Assembly (NCBI GenBank): GCA_020086605.1
Contig: JACBWW010000017.1
Location: 8,132,187 to 8,196,186 of the forward strand
DNA: 64,000 nt
Direction of reading: 5' to 3'
From: Lanius collurio
Lineage: Eukaryota > Chordata > Aves > Passeriformes > Laniidae
Shown: in pieces, positions 48,936 through 60,398 of the stretch
Layout: each line of letters begins with the position of its first letter
Numbering within the stretch: the first letter of the stretch is position 1
Notes under the pieces: model-generated
Seen by the model: only the letters and a program-made list of their open reading frames with translations
The model's database searches: none
What the model was told of the DNA's origin: nothing
Position numbers and translations under genes: made by a program

Positions 48936-49870
48936 TGGTGGCAGGCACTGCCAGCCAGAGTTCTGGTTTCCTTCTTTATTTATTGCAGAAATGTTTTCAG
49001 CATGTCTGGGGCAGCAATGAGGAAGATTGTTGTCCTAAGAGTTAAGGGGCAGGTACAAGGTGTGTTTACAGAGGCAATAATTTGTAAAAATACACTTAAT
49101 GTGTCTTGCAAAGGCAGGTTCACTTTCTTTTAATAATAAAAAAAAAAAGCTCTTCTTTCAAAAGGAAACACCTAAAAGCTTTCTTCATGCATCACAGCTG
49201 GTGCTGAAAAACGTCAACAGAGAAAAAGATACAGATCACCAAAACTCTCCGAGTGCGTAATTCAGGGCATTTAAAAAGCCATCTGATGCTATCACCTTGT
49301 TTTTAGTTTCCATTATAACCTATCCTGAGGTAGTGGGTGCACTCTAAATTGTTGCAGTCGGTGGAGGAAATGATTGTAGGACGTGAAAAATCCCGCCATG
49401 GAATCATTTTCCGTGGAATCTTTAATATCCTGATACTTTTGGAGCTGCTGGCTGTTTGCTGGGAGATAAGGAGGAGGCTGTGGGAACTGAGCTGGGCACC
49501 TGATATAAGGACCCTGAAACCTGAATTTTAATGAACTCTGCAGGAGAGATGCACGAAGGAGATACCATCAGTTATTCCATTTTCCAGGCTCAGGACTTCA
49601 TTTGAAAAGTTCAGTTTGTTCATGAAAGAAGAGGGGGGGAAAAAACCTGTACAATCCCTTTGAAAGTGAGCTGAGGGTTCCTTTTCAGCTTCAAAGCATT
49701 TCTGTGTGCTCTCTATTGATCTGAGTCAGCTCTGCCTCTGCACAGGCTCCTCTGCTTAGCTCAAGTAGTAAAAGATGATTTAAAGGAGGAATTTCAGAGC
49801 AGGGTGTAATTACCAACAAGTGCAGCCTGACAGGGGTTTCACAGCTCCCTTTGCTGGCACGTGGGAAGTA

Positions 49871-49893
49871 TTTCCTCAGCATTTCCTCAGCAC
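49871..49893. repeat. 11-bp tandem duplication
   Basis: ATTTCCTCAGC occurs twice in direct succession. It is minor, noted for completeness. Confidence 0.85.
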
Positions 49894-51064
49894 TCAGTTT
49901 TTCACATCCCAGCCTCTCTCGTGTGGGGCTGTTGACCTTAAGAGCATGTGAGTCACATTTGGGGGAGCATTGCCATCTAATAGGGTGTGAAAAATAACTG
50001 AGAGCACAGGTGCTGGGAAAAGGGAGCTCTGCTGACAGCCCCTCCATCTCACCCAGGCAGCAACTGAAGTGCCTATCTGTTGGAAATACAAAGCAGGGGT
50101 GGGGGGAAACTTTGTCAAAATTGTGCTCAGAACTCTAAAATGGTAACACATCGATGTAAAAATGTGTTTGATTTTTTTTTCTTCTTTTAATTCATATTTG
50201 CCAACTCCTCTTGGCTTCAGTGTTAGTGTTACATGATCCAACAGTGCAGCGTGCAGGGGTATTATTAATGCCTTTTGGGAAATAAAAGGGTAGAATCAGA
50301 ACATTATCACTCTGTGGAAAGGACATGCCACTTTTTCTTTCCAAGAAAGCCTTAATTTTACCCAGAAGAACTCCAGCAATGCCTCATTTTGACAAAACCT
50401 TGTGTTTTCTCCCTCTATTGGTTATTCCTTCATTCCTAGCTTGGATAGCTGAGGACGTGCCACCTTCCCCCACCCATCCATGGGGATCCTGGCCACAGCA
50501 CTGTCCCTGCTCAGCCTCCAGCAGTGTTTTGTGCCTTCTCCCTTTTTAAGAAGCAAAACCAGCTTCTGGTGAAGGGATTTGGGCCCTGATCCCTTGATTG
50601 TCATCTGTGTCTGTCCCATTCCCGCTGTGAGAGCTGCACAATCATTGCAATGGGAAGAAAAAGATGATGACATTTGTGGGAAGCAGAGGATGAAGGGGAT
50701 GATGTCTCACAGGTTCGGATCAGGTGTTTTAGTGCAATAGGGAGTGACAAGGGCAAGCAAGAGAGCTATTTAATTAGGCATATCTGCCTTTTTAATCCAG
50801 GAAAAGGCACTGTTCTTGTTATCAAGCCTGGTTTGCCTGGCTCTTGCACTTATCTTTCCATACTGATTTCTGGAAAATTACAGTGCTGAATTTCAGGGAC
50901 TGGTGGAGCTGAAAGCTGCACGTTTAAAGAAAATATTTCTGTGGGTTTTGTTCCAAAACGTGCTGCTGCTGGGGTGAGGGGCTCCACAAACCTTTGCAGA
51001 GCTGCTCTGCTGCACCCAGCAGGTCCCACTCGTGTTTCACCATCTGCTTTTCTCTCTTCCCCAG

Positions 51065-51172
51065 GCTGCAGGAGGCAGTGGGACAACATCACGTGCTGGC
51101 CTGAAGCAGAGGTGGGAGAAGTTGTGGTACGGCCATGTCCCAAGTACTTCAGGTTCCTGACCTCCTTCCTGG
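51065..51172 (+). CDS. VIPR1: VIP/secretin-family receptor, exon 3 (core of hormone-binding domain)
   Basis: This exon is 108 bases, phase 1 in and phase 1 out, flanked by ttccccag and gtaagc. It completes G58 and codes for residues 59-93 plus the first base of G94. The sequence holds C59, the hallmark W63-D64-N65-I-T-C68-W69, then V74-G-E-V-V-V-x-P81-C82-P83. In class B receptors these cysteines, the buried aspartate, the tryptophan and the CP proline form the sushi-like fold that grips the peptide hormone's C-terminal half. N65-I-T is a glycosylation sequon in the same place as one in human VIPR1. The 9 and 14 residue cysteine gaps fit all VIP-type receptors. The segment R87-F-L-T-S is unusual for VIPR2 and slightly SCTR-like. 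This exon is the strongest single piece of evidence for the gene. Confidence 0.96.
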
Positions 51173-51861
51173 GTAAGCAAATCCCAAAACAGCTCCAAGG
51201 CTTCACTCCCAGCAGGGTTTCTCATCATTCCACTGGGGGAATATCTCAAAGAGGGAGAAACCAGCTCTTAGCCCGAGGCAAAGGAGGTTTCCAAGCCATC
51301 AATGAATTCCCAAACATGAAAACATCCTCCCTGCACTTGTAGCACCACTGCTGTGGATCACAGGGATGCAAAAATGGCTCCTGGGGAAATCCAATAGTAT
51401 GGATGTTGTGCAGTGAAAATTGAATCAACCTGTGGAATAGTTGTGTTTGTTGTGCAAAATGAGCAGCTTAGCACAATCATTAATTAAGTCTCCGAGAGAA
51501 AAGAAACAAGTGGGAACTGTACTGCAATAAAGTAAATTTTTTTCTGCTGGAATGATAAATTTGGCCACAGGCTAAGGAATTAACCTGACAAAAATGGGCA
51601 GGGGTGTTTAATAGAGGAAGTAGCTTAACTCATTGTTTGGGGTGTTTTGAGAAGCTTTAGTTTAAAACTCAGGTCTCAAGGGGCCATGCAGCAACAGGGC
51701 TGATGGTGTCTCCTGGTAGTTTATTGTTCTTTTTCACTATTTTTATTATAGAAGCCCTGCAGGCCTTCACAGAGAATTAAATTATTTTGCTCTGGAGATC
51801 TTGCATCGAGCTGATCCCCCGTTTTTAGAGCCTTGCAGTGCAAACACACAGGACAGATTAG

Positions 51862-52012
51862 GAATGGGGGCAGGGACACAATATCATCCCTGTTCAACAG
51901 GCCAGAGCACTGCACTCATTAACCAGCACACGCTGATTACACGACTTGCCCAAGGCCATACCAAAATTCTTTGCAGACACAGAAGGGAAATTCAAAATCC
52001 CTGGAGTCCCAT
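51862..52012 (-). mobile_element. MIR/CORE-SINE or L2-like relic, reverse strand (candidate)
   Basis: ACACGACTTGCCCAAGGCCA is the complement of the MIR core CTTGGGCAAGT. Left of it ATATCATCCCTGTTCAACAG matches the complement of the CTGTAAAATGGGGATAATA block. Right of it AAAATCCCTGGAGTCCCATC falls where the 5' box should be. Three blocks in the correct order and spacing make chance less likely. Confidence 0.55.
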
Positions 52013-53931
52013 CCTAGCACTGACTTCCCCATTTCCAAAATTCCCTGGTAGCTCATCACTCGTGGGTCAACACCCAGGGAAAAGAAGCAGAAGCTGCTGT
52101 GATATCACATCTTGCAGGACAAGACTCCTGTGCATTGGATCAGCCATGTGGAATAATTGCCTTCTGTTCCTGCTCTGTGCCCTCTCCCGGGCATGGCATT
52201 CACTCACCAGGGTGAATATACCAGCAGAGTTAGTGAAACAGGAAGAAAAAGCTCTTAAAGACTTGTTCTAATACATCATCCCACCAGAGCTGAGCTCACA
52301 GAGAGGCACCTGCAGCACAGACACTGAGGGCTCCATTCAGGTTTTTAACCATAAATATCTGGTAGCATTTGATAAATTCTGGGCAATCTAGAATCCATGA
52401 GGATTCCTCAGCTGGTGTTAAGATACCTGTGTTCAGGAAACCAGATTTCCAACCTGAAATGGCATTTGTATCAACGGATTTTAGAGTTTTCTCTAAGTAA
52501 ATCCATCTCTGAGTTGGTTTTACAGTCAGAGGTGAGAAGCAGATTCCTTAAAGGTTCAGTTCAGCTGGTTTTTAGATTCCTACTCCAGGATGAGTTTAAT
52601 ACCATCTATAAACCACATATTTCTCCCCATTTGCAATCAAAAGACTGTGGAGTGGCACTGGCAGAAGGGAATGTCTTCCAGCAGGGGTGAATCCCACCTC
52701 AGCAGAGAACAAACAGAGCAACTGCTGCCATTCCCAAAGCTGCAGCTTTGATTTTCTCTGAGACAGCCACTTTGTACCACCATTAACAAACAGGGAAAGC
52801 AGAGATGGTCTTAAATCAAGGCAGGAGAAGATTGTCTCCTGTTTTATTTGTTGCAAATTTAATGCCATTAAAGGTTGTGAAGCAGCTGCTCCTTTGTAGC
52901 AGTGAGGGTCATCGAACAGCTTTCAAGGAACTCAATCATCTGGTTAATGTTTGTGCCGTCCTCTTTGATCCCTTTGCAGGAGCATGAAAGCTGTTATCAA
53001 GTTGTGAGCCAGAGAAAATCTTTTTGTGTATTTATAGCAGGAAAAGGGTGAAGTACCAGGGAAAAAAAGAGTTAAGGTGATTTTTATGCCTCGTGGAGGA
53101 TAAACTCTCCAAATGACTAATATCTCATCTCATGGTTAATAAAGGATAAAATATCTCATGGCATTTAAAAACTTTAAAATGCCTAACGCTGTCCTGATGT
53201 CATTTGACATTAATTTTTTATGGCATTCACAGATCCAGAAAAATTTCATTATTTCATGACGTTCATCAGTGCCATGTGAGGGAGATGGATGAAAATATTT
53301 TTGGCACCTTTCATAATGAAAGTGCATTACTTTCCACCCCTTGACCAGAGTGTTCCAGCTCTCTTTCGATACGTGGAGGATGACATTTGTAATAGGGATT
53401 TATGTCTCACAGTTTCTCTAAAAGCAAATTGTCCACCATACACAAGTTAAATTAGCACTGACAGTTTTTAAACTTCAACTGTGAGATTAATTGGCCTAAG
53501 GGGGTGGGGATGGGCATAACCAAGCTCTGGAATCCCTCTCAGAGTTGAGATCCATGTGAGTTTTAGGCTTGCCAAACTCCTTTTTTTTTTTCCTCAGTTG
53601 CTCTAAATTTATTTCCCCTCTCCTTTCCCCTCCTTGATGAACACTTTTTATTCTGCATTGCTTCTGAAACTGGAACAAAAATTGAATAAAAATGAGCAGA
53701 CAGCAGCAGATAAGGAGAAGGTATCACCACTTCTCTAAAGAACCCCAAAATTAACCATACCCATTGTTATTTTGCCACATGGTTGCTAAAAAATCCCGAG
53801 AAGTTGAGTGTGTTTTTTGTGGAGATCTCGTCACTGAGAGCCCTTGACCTGCTCAGGTGTTCTGCTGTCCAAATGTAACTTCACATCAAAAAGGCAGAAC
53901 TAGCTAGAAAAAAGGAGGCTCAGAGAGGGCA

Positions 53932-54085
53932 TCACCATCCCTGGAAGTGCCCAAAATCATGTGGATGTGGCACTTGGGGACATGGTTTGAGGGTGTTCTT
54001 GGCAGTGCAGGGTTAATGGTTGAACTCGATGTTCTTAGAGGGTTTTTCCAACCGAAACCATTCTACAATTCCATGATTTCTTTGC
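53932..54085 (+). mobile_element. CR1 LINE 3'-end fragment, long-tailed subfamily
   Basis: CACCATCCCTGGAAGTGCCC, GTGGATGTGGCACTTGGGGA, GGGTTAATGGTTGAACTCGA, TTTTTCCAACCGAAACCATT, then TTCTACAATTCCATGATTTC. Confidence 0.92.
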
Positions 54086-55399
54086 ACCTGAGGTGTCACA
54101 ATGCTTGTGCCCCACTCCTCTGAAGGACTGGAGCTACACCTCCACCTCTACCCAGAAATGTGCAACTTTTTCTTGTAAATGTTTCCTGGAACCCTATGAT
54201 TGCAGGAGCAAAAGATCTAATGAGAAATTTATCCCAAAGTTTGACAGCTCTGCTTTTAGGATGAGAAAACAAACGGTTTACAAAAGGTGCTCAATCAAGG
54301 GGAACATTGTGGTTGTTAAGAAGGGGGGAATTATCTGCATTTATTAAGGATCAGGATCTTCACACTTAGAAATGAAATGTGCAGGAAGAGGAAAGGAAAA
54401 TAAGAGAAAATTGAGTCTTGCCCCACAAACAGAGTGCAGGAAGCTTCAGAGCACTGGACACGTGGCAGTAATAACTGCAGGCCAAGTGATGTGAAAAACA
54501 ACAAAAGAAAGATAATTAAGTCTGTCTCGTTTGAGGTGCTGACCCAGTGCCACAGGTTCTACAATGACACGAAGTTGTGAGGTACAAAACTGTGAAACAA
54601 CATGGAACTGAGCAGAAATTGCACTCTTGTGAGATCACGACTGAGGCAGAGAGACCAAATTGGGAAAATATCCTGTCACAATTTTGCCCACAATTTTTTC
54701 CCAGGCCTAAGCACTTCAGCACCAGCCTAGTGCAAGCTGTCTGCAGGTTTCAAGTGTTTCCCAGGAACAGTGGGGCAGATCAATAATAAAAATGAAAGTA
54801 GAGAGGTGCCAGTGGGCTCAGCAGCATCTCAAGATGGGTAAATAATAGAAGTGCTACTGCTTTAATAGCTTCTGCTTGAAAAAATCGATTTATGTCTGTG
54901 GAATATGATGCTCGAGAAGTAGGACTGATTGCTGGGCAGAGAACACCTTCCCCTCTGCTTTAGAAGCTATTGCAGAAAAGGGCAAGGGAAGCGAGAGGGG
55001 GCAAAAGCCAACACCCTTGAGCCATGATTGGCCTCAAATCTCTTTGTATGAATTCAAACTCCCATTAAAAGCCAGTAAGAGGGTTTTTTGCAAGAAGATC
55101 AAAGATGTAAAACCCTACCCGTAATAGGAACTTTCAGACATGTCTCTGAGTTTGAAGGGTGTGTTTGAAACAGATTAGAGGCAGAAAGAAATTAAGTAAG
55201 ACAAAAAAACTGAAGAATGATGCATAGACAACAACTATCATCTGTTCAGTGTTTGACTCCTACCCAGATGAAACACCTCTGATAAAGAAAATGTTTTGGT
55301 TTTATCTTTGTTCCACAAACTCCTCCCTCCTCTTCTGCTGTGTCATGAATAAATCATGTCAAAGGGAGGGAAATCCCTCTCAGTGACAACAAGGAGGTC

Positions 55400-55497
55400 T
55401 CATGGAAGGTTCCCTATCCATGGTAGGGAGGTTAGAACTGGAATTTAAGGTCCCTTCCCAACCCAAACCATTCTATGTTGATTCTGTGATTCTAAAC
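55400..55497 (+). mobile_element. CR1 LINE 3'-end fragment
   Basis: CATGGAAGGTTCCCTATCCATGG is shifted from the consensus box, followed by AAGGTCCCTTCCCAACCCAA and ATTCTATGTTGATTCTGTGATTC, which keeps the terminal repeat units. Confidence 0.9.
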
Positions 55498-55509
55498 ACT
55501 GAGACAAGT

Positions 55510-55668
55510 TTTGCTTGAGCAGTCTCCATCCTTGAAGGGTTTCAAGAACATCCAAAAGGCATCTGGTTATGCTTCCATTTTATGTGACCCTACCTGAGCA
55601 GGGTTTTTGGTCCAGATGACCTCCAGACGTCCCTTCCAACCTGAACCATCCTGGGACTCTGTGAAAGC
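55510..55668 (+). mobile_element. Second, older CR1 fragment directly downstream
   Basis: CAGTCTCCATCCTTGAAGGG, TTCAAGAACATCCAAAAGGC, CCTGAGCAGGGTTTTTGGTC, GATGACCTCCAGACGTCCCT, AACCATCCTGGGACTCTGTG. Its subfamily differs from the copy that ends 13 bases earlier. Confidence 0.82.
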
Positions 55669-56419
55669 AGGACACTGAGCTCTTGCAAGACATTATGAGG
55701 TTATTGTTATAATAAATGAGAGTTAGTTGTGGCTTTTTCAAGTGAAAATGTTTAAGAGTTTTTTTTAAAAGGAAAACCTCATCTCGTTGCTTTTAGGAAC
55801 AGACACACCAGTTTGACAGTGAAATATGTCCAAATAATCCAAATTAAACCCACCCCCCCCCTAAAGAACCCAGATCAATTCCTGGCTCTAACTAATACCC
55901 TGTGAAGGAAGGGACTCTGTCCTCACCAGGGACTTGCCTCTTCTTCCACAACATAGAGGAGAGCCTGGAGCACAGACCTACTGGCACTGGGATGCTTCCC
56001 ACCTCTCAGTGAATCCCCTCCACTCTACATTGCAAATTACATGTAACTGAGTTATAAACCCCAGGTCTCATTTCTCATTAAATCTCCAGGAGTACAACTT
56101 GAAAAGTTTTAGCTCCAGTCTGATAGGAAATGGGAAAGTTTGGGGAATCTAGTGAACTTTGAAAGGCTGGAGATCATTTCCAAGTGCAGAAACTTCGTGT
56201 TTTCTGATACTGTCACTTAGATTTTCAACATAGTTCATTGGTGCTCATTTTAGGAACTTGTGTTACACAAAATAGTGAGAAACAGCCCTGGAAAATGGCA
56301 AGTATAACTTCTGGTGCTTTGAAACATTTGCCTTTCCATTGACAAATAATCAGACTTTACTACCAAAGTCTGTGGAAAAACTGAGAGCCAGGAAGACCAC
56401 AAGAACTGGCTCATTTTCA

Positions 56420-56500
56420 TAGGGGTCTGTGGCAGAGCTGGATTTGACCTTGGAATATAAAAATCTGTGTAATACTTCAGTCTAAGCTGAGCCTGTCAAC
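56420..56500 (-). mobile_element. Possible MIR-like relic, reverse strand (weak)
   Basis: TGTGGCAGAGCTGGATTTGA followed by CTTGGAATATAAAAATCTGT resembles the complement of the MIR 5' half (GGCAGAGC-CGGGATTCGAACC). Only one block is convincing. Confidence 0.35.
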
Positions 56501-58888
56501 CTCAGAGGAAGAACTAAGCTTGTGGGGCACTTTCCCAAATTTTATGCTAATTTTCAGAATAGAAAGTAATATTTTAAATAGTAGTAAATAGAAATGTTAT
56601 ATGGTTTGAGGATACACATCATCCATCACTTGAGCCAAAATTGTGGAGTGATAAAATCTTTGTTGTCTAACCTTGCCCTTTTTATACCTCTCAGACATCA
56701 GGTGAACATGTGAGTTGCTAGAAAAGTGTCTCAGATCACACCATGTGTGTGAATTTGCACATGAGGAGCAAAGAATGGTAGAAAAATTTCTCTGGGAAGC
56801 AAGTTTCCCTAAAATCAAAGTAATTTTCATTATTATTTTTTTAATCCCACTGATGCTTTGTCATTGTTCTTCCCTCTACCTTGGTCTCCACATCTGCTAA
56901 AGCATTAGGAAAATTTTTGAAAGTATCAGGAGTGGTGAGAATTATAAAATAATCATAAAATTGTGAGGAAGTGCAATTAAAATGAAGAAATAGGAGAAAA
57001 TTAAGCTGCAAGAAGCTTTCTTTAGCTCCCTGAGAATAAGAAACAAAGAATCAAAACCACAATGAAATCTAAAGCCAGGCCCAAACAGAGAGGAGGAGTT
57101 TTGAGCAGGAAATGGGAAGCAATGAAGTCCAGATAATGGGATCCATTGTAAGAAATAACAGAAATTGCACAACACCTCAAAAAACCTGAAGGTGCTGAAC
57201 AGTCATGTCCTTGATTTGTTTGCACAAGATCCTTTATGATCCCAACATGAACCCTGGTGAACAGAACTGCAGACAGTGGCCATGCAGGGAAAGCCTGGGA
57301 ACAGCAGCCCACGGAGCTGTGCTGAGCTCACTTCTTCTGGAGCAGCTGTGAAAATGAACAAAGGCACCTCCGAGAGCCCTCCTGGGCTCAGAACTGTTGC
57401 AAGGACAGATTAAAGGGCCGAGCTTTAGCATCGAAAGCCACCTGTCACAGGGATTCAAGCAGTGACTTCAGGCAGGGATTGTGTGCTGCTGATTTCAGTG
57501 CAGAACAGGCCCGTGGCTGGGAAGACGTTCAGGTGATTCAGGTGTCAGAAATTACTGAGGTGATGCTCGAATATTTTGGTGATTCACAGCTGTGTAACTG
57601 ATCTGCTTCCATTTGCTGGAGTTTTCTTGCTCTCATGTGCAAAGAACTCCGTTGTTGGAAAGGTTTGCAAAGCTCTTTGAGTTTCACTGTTGTCATTTTT
57701 CACCTTAAGAAGTGAGGTTTGACTGCTGTTTGTTCATCCCAGTGTATTGCCCAGTTTTCCAGTTTTGTGTGATGAATGGTGCCAGTGGAATGCCACAATC
57801 ATGGGATCTGTGTGAGGTGGGCATGGCAGGGGTTTGTGGTCAGAGAAGGTGCTGGGGGAATTCACAGTGTGCTGTTGGGTGTATTTCTGCTTTGTTATGC
57901 CTTGACAAACCCATATCTTGGTCTTTCAGGCCACAAACCTCTTGGGGTAAGGCTTATCCTGAGTGCTGGTATCTCCTCCTTTTGTTGGATTAAGCCAATG
58001 TGGGTTTGAAGTCCAGCTGGGACAGGAAGCAGAGGCGTTTTACAAAGTGAGAAGTGCTTTGTGCTTACAATCCTGGATGGATCAGGCAGTTCTGAGTACC
58101 AAAGAGCCACATGAACTTCAGTTTTGACAGCTTTGGCTGAAGAAGTGAGATGTTCTTGGGTTAATTAAAGCTCTTTTTAGTTGGTCAGAGGCCCCAGGCA
58201 CTCACTGAGCTTGACAGACCAGGAAATCTTCTTGCCCTGGAGTATACAAGTTAAAACAGGCAATACAGGTTGTCAGTGTGTGGTTTTCCTCCCTTCACAG
58301 CCAAATGTTGAAGTGCTTTTTTGTCAAACAAGAGCAGTACATTTCCCAGGAATCCCATCTGATCAGGGCTCAGTTGTAGGCAAGGTCTGGGTGGGGAGAA
58401 CTGGATTTATTTCCCAGACCCCCAGCCTTATCTGCATACTGTGAAAGGAGCACTTTATCTATCCCTGTCCTGGCTGCTCACAGGCAGAGTGAAAGGCATA
58501 AATACTTCACTGCTCAGGTCAGGTAAAATTTTTCCAGGACCAAAGGCAATGTGGCAACAAAACATTCAAACACTACTGGTGTGGTGCTAGAAACCAAAGG
58601 TCTGCTTGCAACTGGTGTTATGGCACCACTAAAAGAGATGTTTTGTGTGCACCTCTGTATTAAAATGTACTTTTTTATTGAGGTCTGGACTTTAAAACAC
58701 AATAGGTGGTGCCTCCCACTTATGAGTTCTGTGTAAGATGAAAAATCAATAACAGGGGAAAACTCTGAGAGTTTTACTCTAAGCATTACTAGAATTGTAC
58801 TCTGGCATTTGTACCCCAAAAGGCAGAAGTTGGTTTAACAGCAAGCTGCAGGTTTCTTTTAAAGTCACTGCCTTCTCTTTCCCTGCAG

Positions 58889-58992
58889 GGAATGTGACCA
58901 GGAATTGTACAAGCCAGGGCTGGTCGGACGTGTACCCTGCGCCCTACGCTGTGGCTTGTGGATACGACTCCAACAGCACTCCAGGGGAGGAG
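58889..58992 (+). CDS. VIPR1: VIP/secretin-family receptor, exon 4 (end of hormone-binding domain)
   Basis: This exon is 104 bases, phase 1 in and phase 0 out. The acceptor is ccctgcag and the donor a weaker GAG|gtttgt. It completes G94 and codes for residues 95-128. It carries N95-V-T, N99-C-T and N122-S-T sequons, C100, the conserved G104-W105 pair and C117 in an A-C-G-Y context, and ends PGEE just before where TM1 should begin. The motif P-A-P-Y-A-V-A-C-G-Y-D favours a VIPR1-type receptor (human VIPR1 has GPYPIACG). C100-C117 spacing is 17, as in VIPR1; VIPR2 has 16. C82-C100 is 18, one less than human VIPR1 and equal to VIPR2, so orthology is not settled. Receptors of this family couple to Gs and raise cAMP in response to VIP and PACAP at the plasma membrane. 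Confidence 0.95.
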
Positions 58993-59177
58993 GTTTGTAA
59001 ACCTGCATGGGGGGGCATCAAGATTTAACAGGGATCAACACCACAATCATATCATCTCCCCATGCCTAAGTGTTCCCATTTCCACTGTGATTCCTCAAGA
59101 GGGAAAAATCCTCCTGAGGATCCTTGGAAGCAGAATTCAATGTTTGGTCAAGGAAAGAGTCTTCACTTTGATGTCAC

Positions 59178-59316
59178 AGGTCATAGAATTATGGAATGGC
59201 TTGGGAAGGAGGGGACCTTAAGGATCTTCTCATTCCACCTCCTGCCATGGGCAGGGACACCTTCCACTAGACCAGGTTGTTCCAAACCTGGCCTTGAACA
59301 CTTCCAGGGACGGGAC
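59178..59316 (-). mobile_element. CR1 LINE 3'-end fragment, reverse strand
   Basis: TCATAGAATTATGGAATGGC, CTTCTCATTCCACCTCCTGC, CATGGGCAGGGACACCTTCC, ACACTTCCAGGGACGGGAC. It has a small deletion after GGTTGTTCCAA. Confidence 0.92.
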
Positions 59317-60067
59317 ATGCAAAATTTACAGGATGTCAGGACCTGAGAAGATCAGACCATTGCCTGTGTGATGCCCACACATAACTTCAGGTGCTTGATT
59401 TTCCACAGTACACTTTGAAACAAGCCCTCCACACTTATATTTAGCCTTAAGTAGATATGATGATTCCAGTCTTTCTATGGCAACATAAGCATCAAAAGCT
59501 CTAAAGGCATAAAAATTATATGACCTGCTTGCCATCAGTGCTGCTCTGCAGATCCCAACCAGCTAAATATCTAGGGAACGCACATTTTCAAGAAATTTTG
59601 CTAAATTTTGGGAGGAAATCCTCAAGCTCTCTGGGATTTTGTTTGTGTATAAATTAGCAGTTGTTGAGCAATGTATAATTAGCTAATTAGCTTTACAGAG
59701 TATTGTCATTACACAGGAAGGAGTCTGTTGCTGGTTTGCTGCATGCTGAGACATGAAGGGTAAAGTCTAAAGAGGATGACAAATATTAGAAGCAAGATTC
59801 ACCTCACCTAACTCAAAGTTCAGCATCTAATCTAAACTAATCACCTGTAGCAGTCCCACAGTCAACAAGAAAAAGTTTATGCTAAAAAAGAATTTTATTT
59901 CACTGCAGTCACATGTTGCAGTGCTTATATTTTTATATAATAGGGTAATGTGTTTATATTAAACTTCTGCCCATGCTTTTTGTTGTTGTTGTAGTTGTTT
60001 AAGACATCAGTTTCGTGAAAGTTAGAAAATTTGAATCTAAATAATGAACTAATATTTTTTTCCAGTA

Positions 60068-60398
60068 TTTAGAGAGGGCTTACAAAAAGGCTGGAGAGGG
60101 ACTTTTCACAAGGGCGTGGAGTGATGGGACAAGGGAGTGGTGTTAAGCTGAAGAAGGGCAGGGTTAGATGGGATATTGGAAAGAAATTCCTCCTGTGAAG
60201 GTGGTGAGACCCTGGCACAGGGTGCCCAGAGAAGCTGTGGCTGCCCATGGATCCCTGGAAGTGTCCAAGGCCAGGTTGGATGGGACTTGGAGCAACCTGG
60301 GATAGTGGGAGGTGTCCCTGCCCATGGCAGGGGGTTGGAATGAGGTGATATTTCTGGTGCCTTCCAACTCAATCCATTCTGGGATCCTGTGACTTAAT
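60068..60398 (+). mobile_element. CR1 LINE 3' end with part of ORF2, about 330 bp
   Basis: GAGAGGGACTTTTCACAAGG, GTGATGGGACAAGGGAGTGG, GGGATATTGGAAAGAAATTC, ACAGGGTGCCCAGAGAAGCT, AGTGGGAGGTGTCCCTGCCC, TTCTGGGATCCTGTGA. This is one of the most complete tails in the window. Confidence 0.95.

Larger units (their letters stand above)
36744..51064 (+). other. VIPR1: Intron 2 of the receptor gene (about 14.3 kb)
   Basis: The intron is bounded by gtatgg at 36744 and an acceptor with a long pyrimidine tract (ttctctcttccccag) at 51064. It is the most CR1-rich intron in the window, and also carries the CCCAT array, the 22-bp palindrome and an LTR-like cassette. Stretches without anything I can name: 36744-37322, 37434-38319, 38578-39507, 39743-40477, 40561-40911, 41341-41984, 42461-43414, 43516-44999, 45066-46737, 46826-47534, 48091-48784 and 48936-51064. 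Confidence 0.85.
51173..58888 (+). other. VIPR1: Intron 3 of the receptor gene (about 7.7 kb)
   Basis: It runs from gtaagc at 51173 to ttctctttccctgcag at 58888. It contains three CR1 tails (53932, 55400, 55510) and two SINE-like relics. Nothing nameable was seen in 51173-51861, 52013-53931, 54086-55399, 55666-56419 or 56501-58888. Confidence 0.9.
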
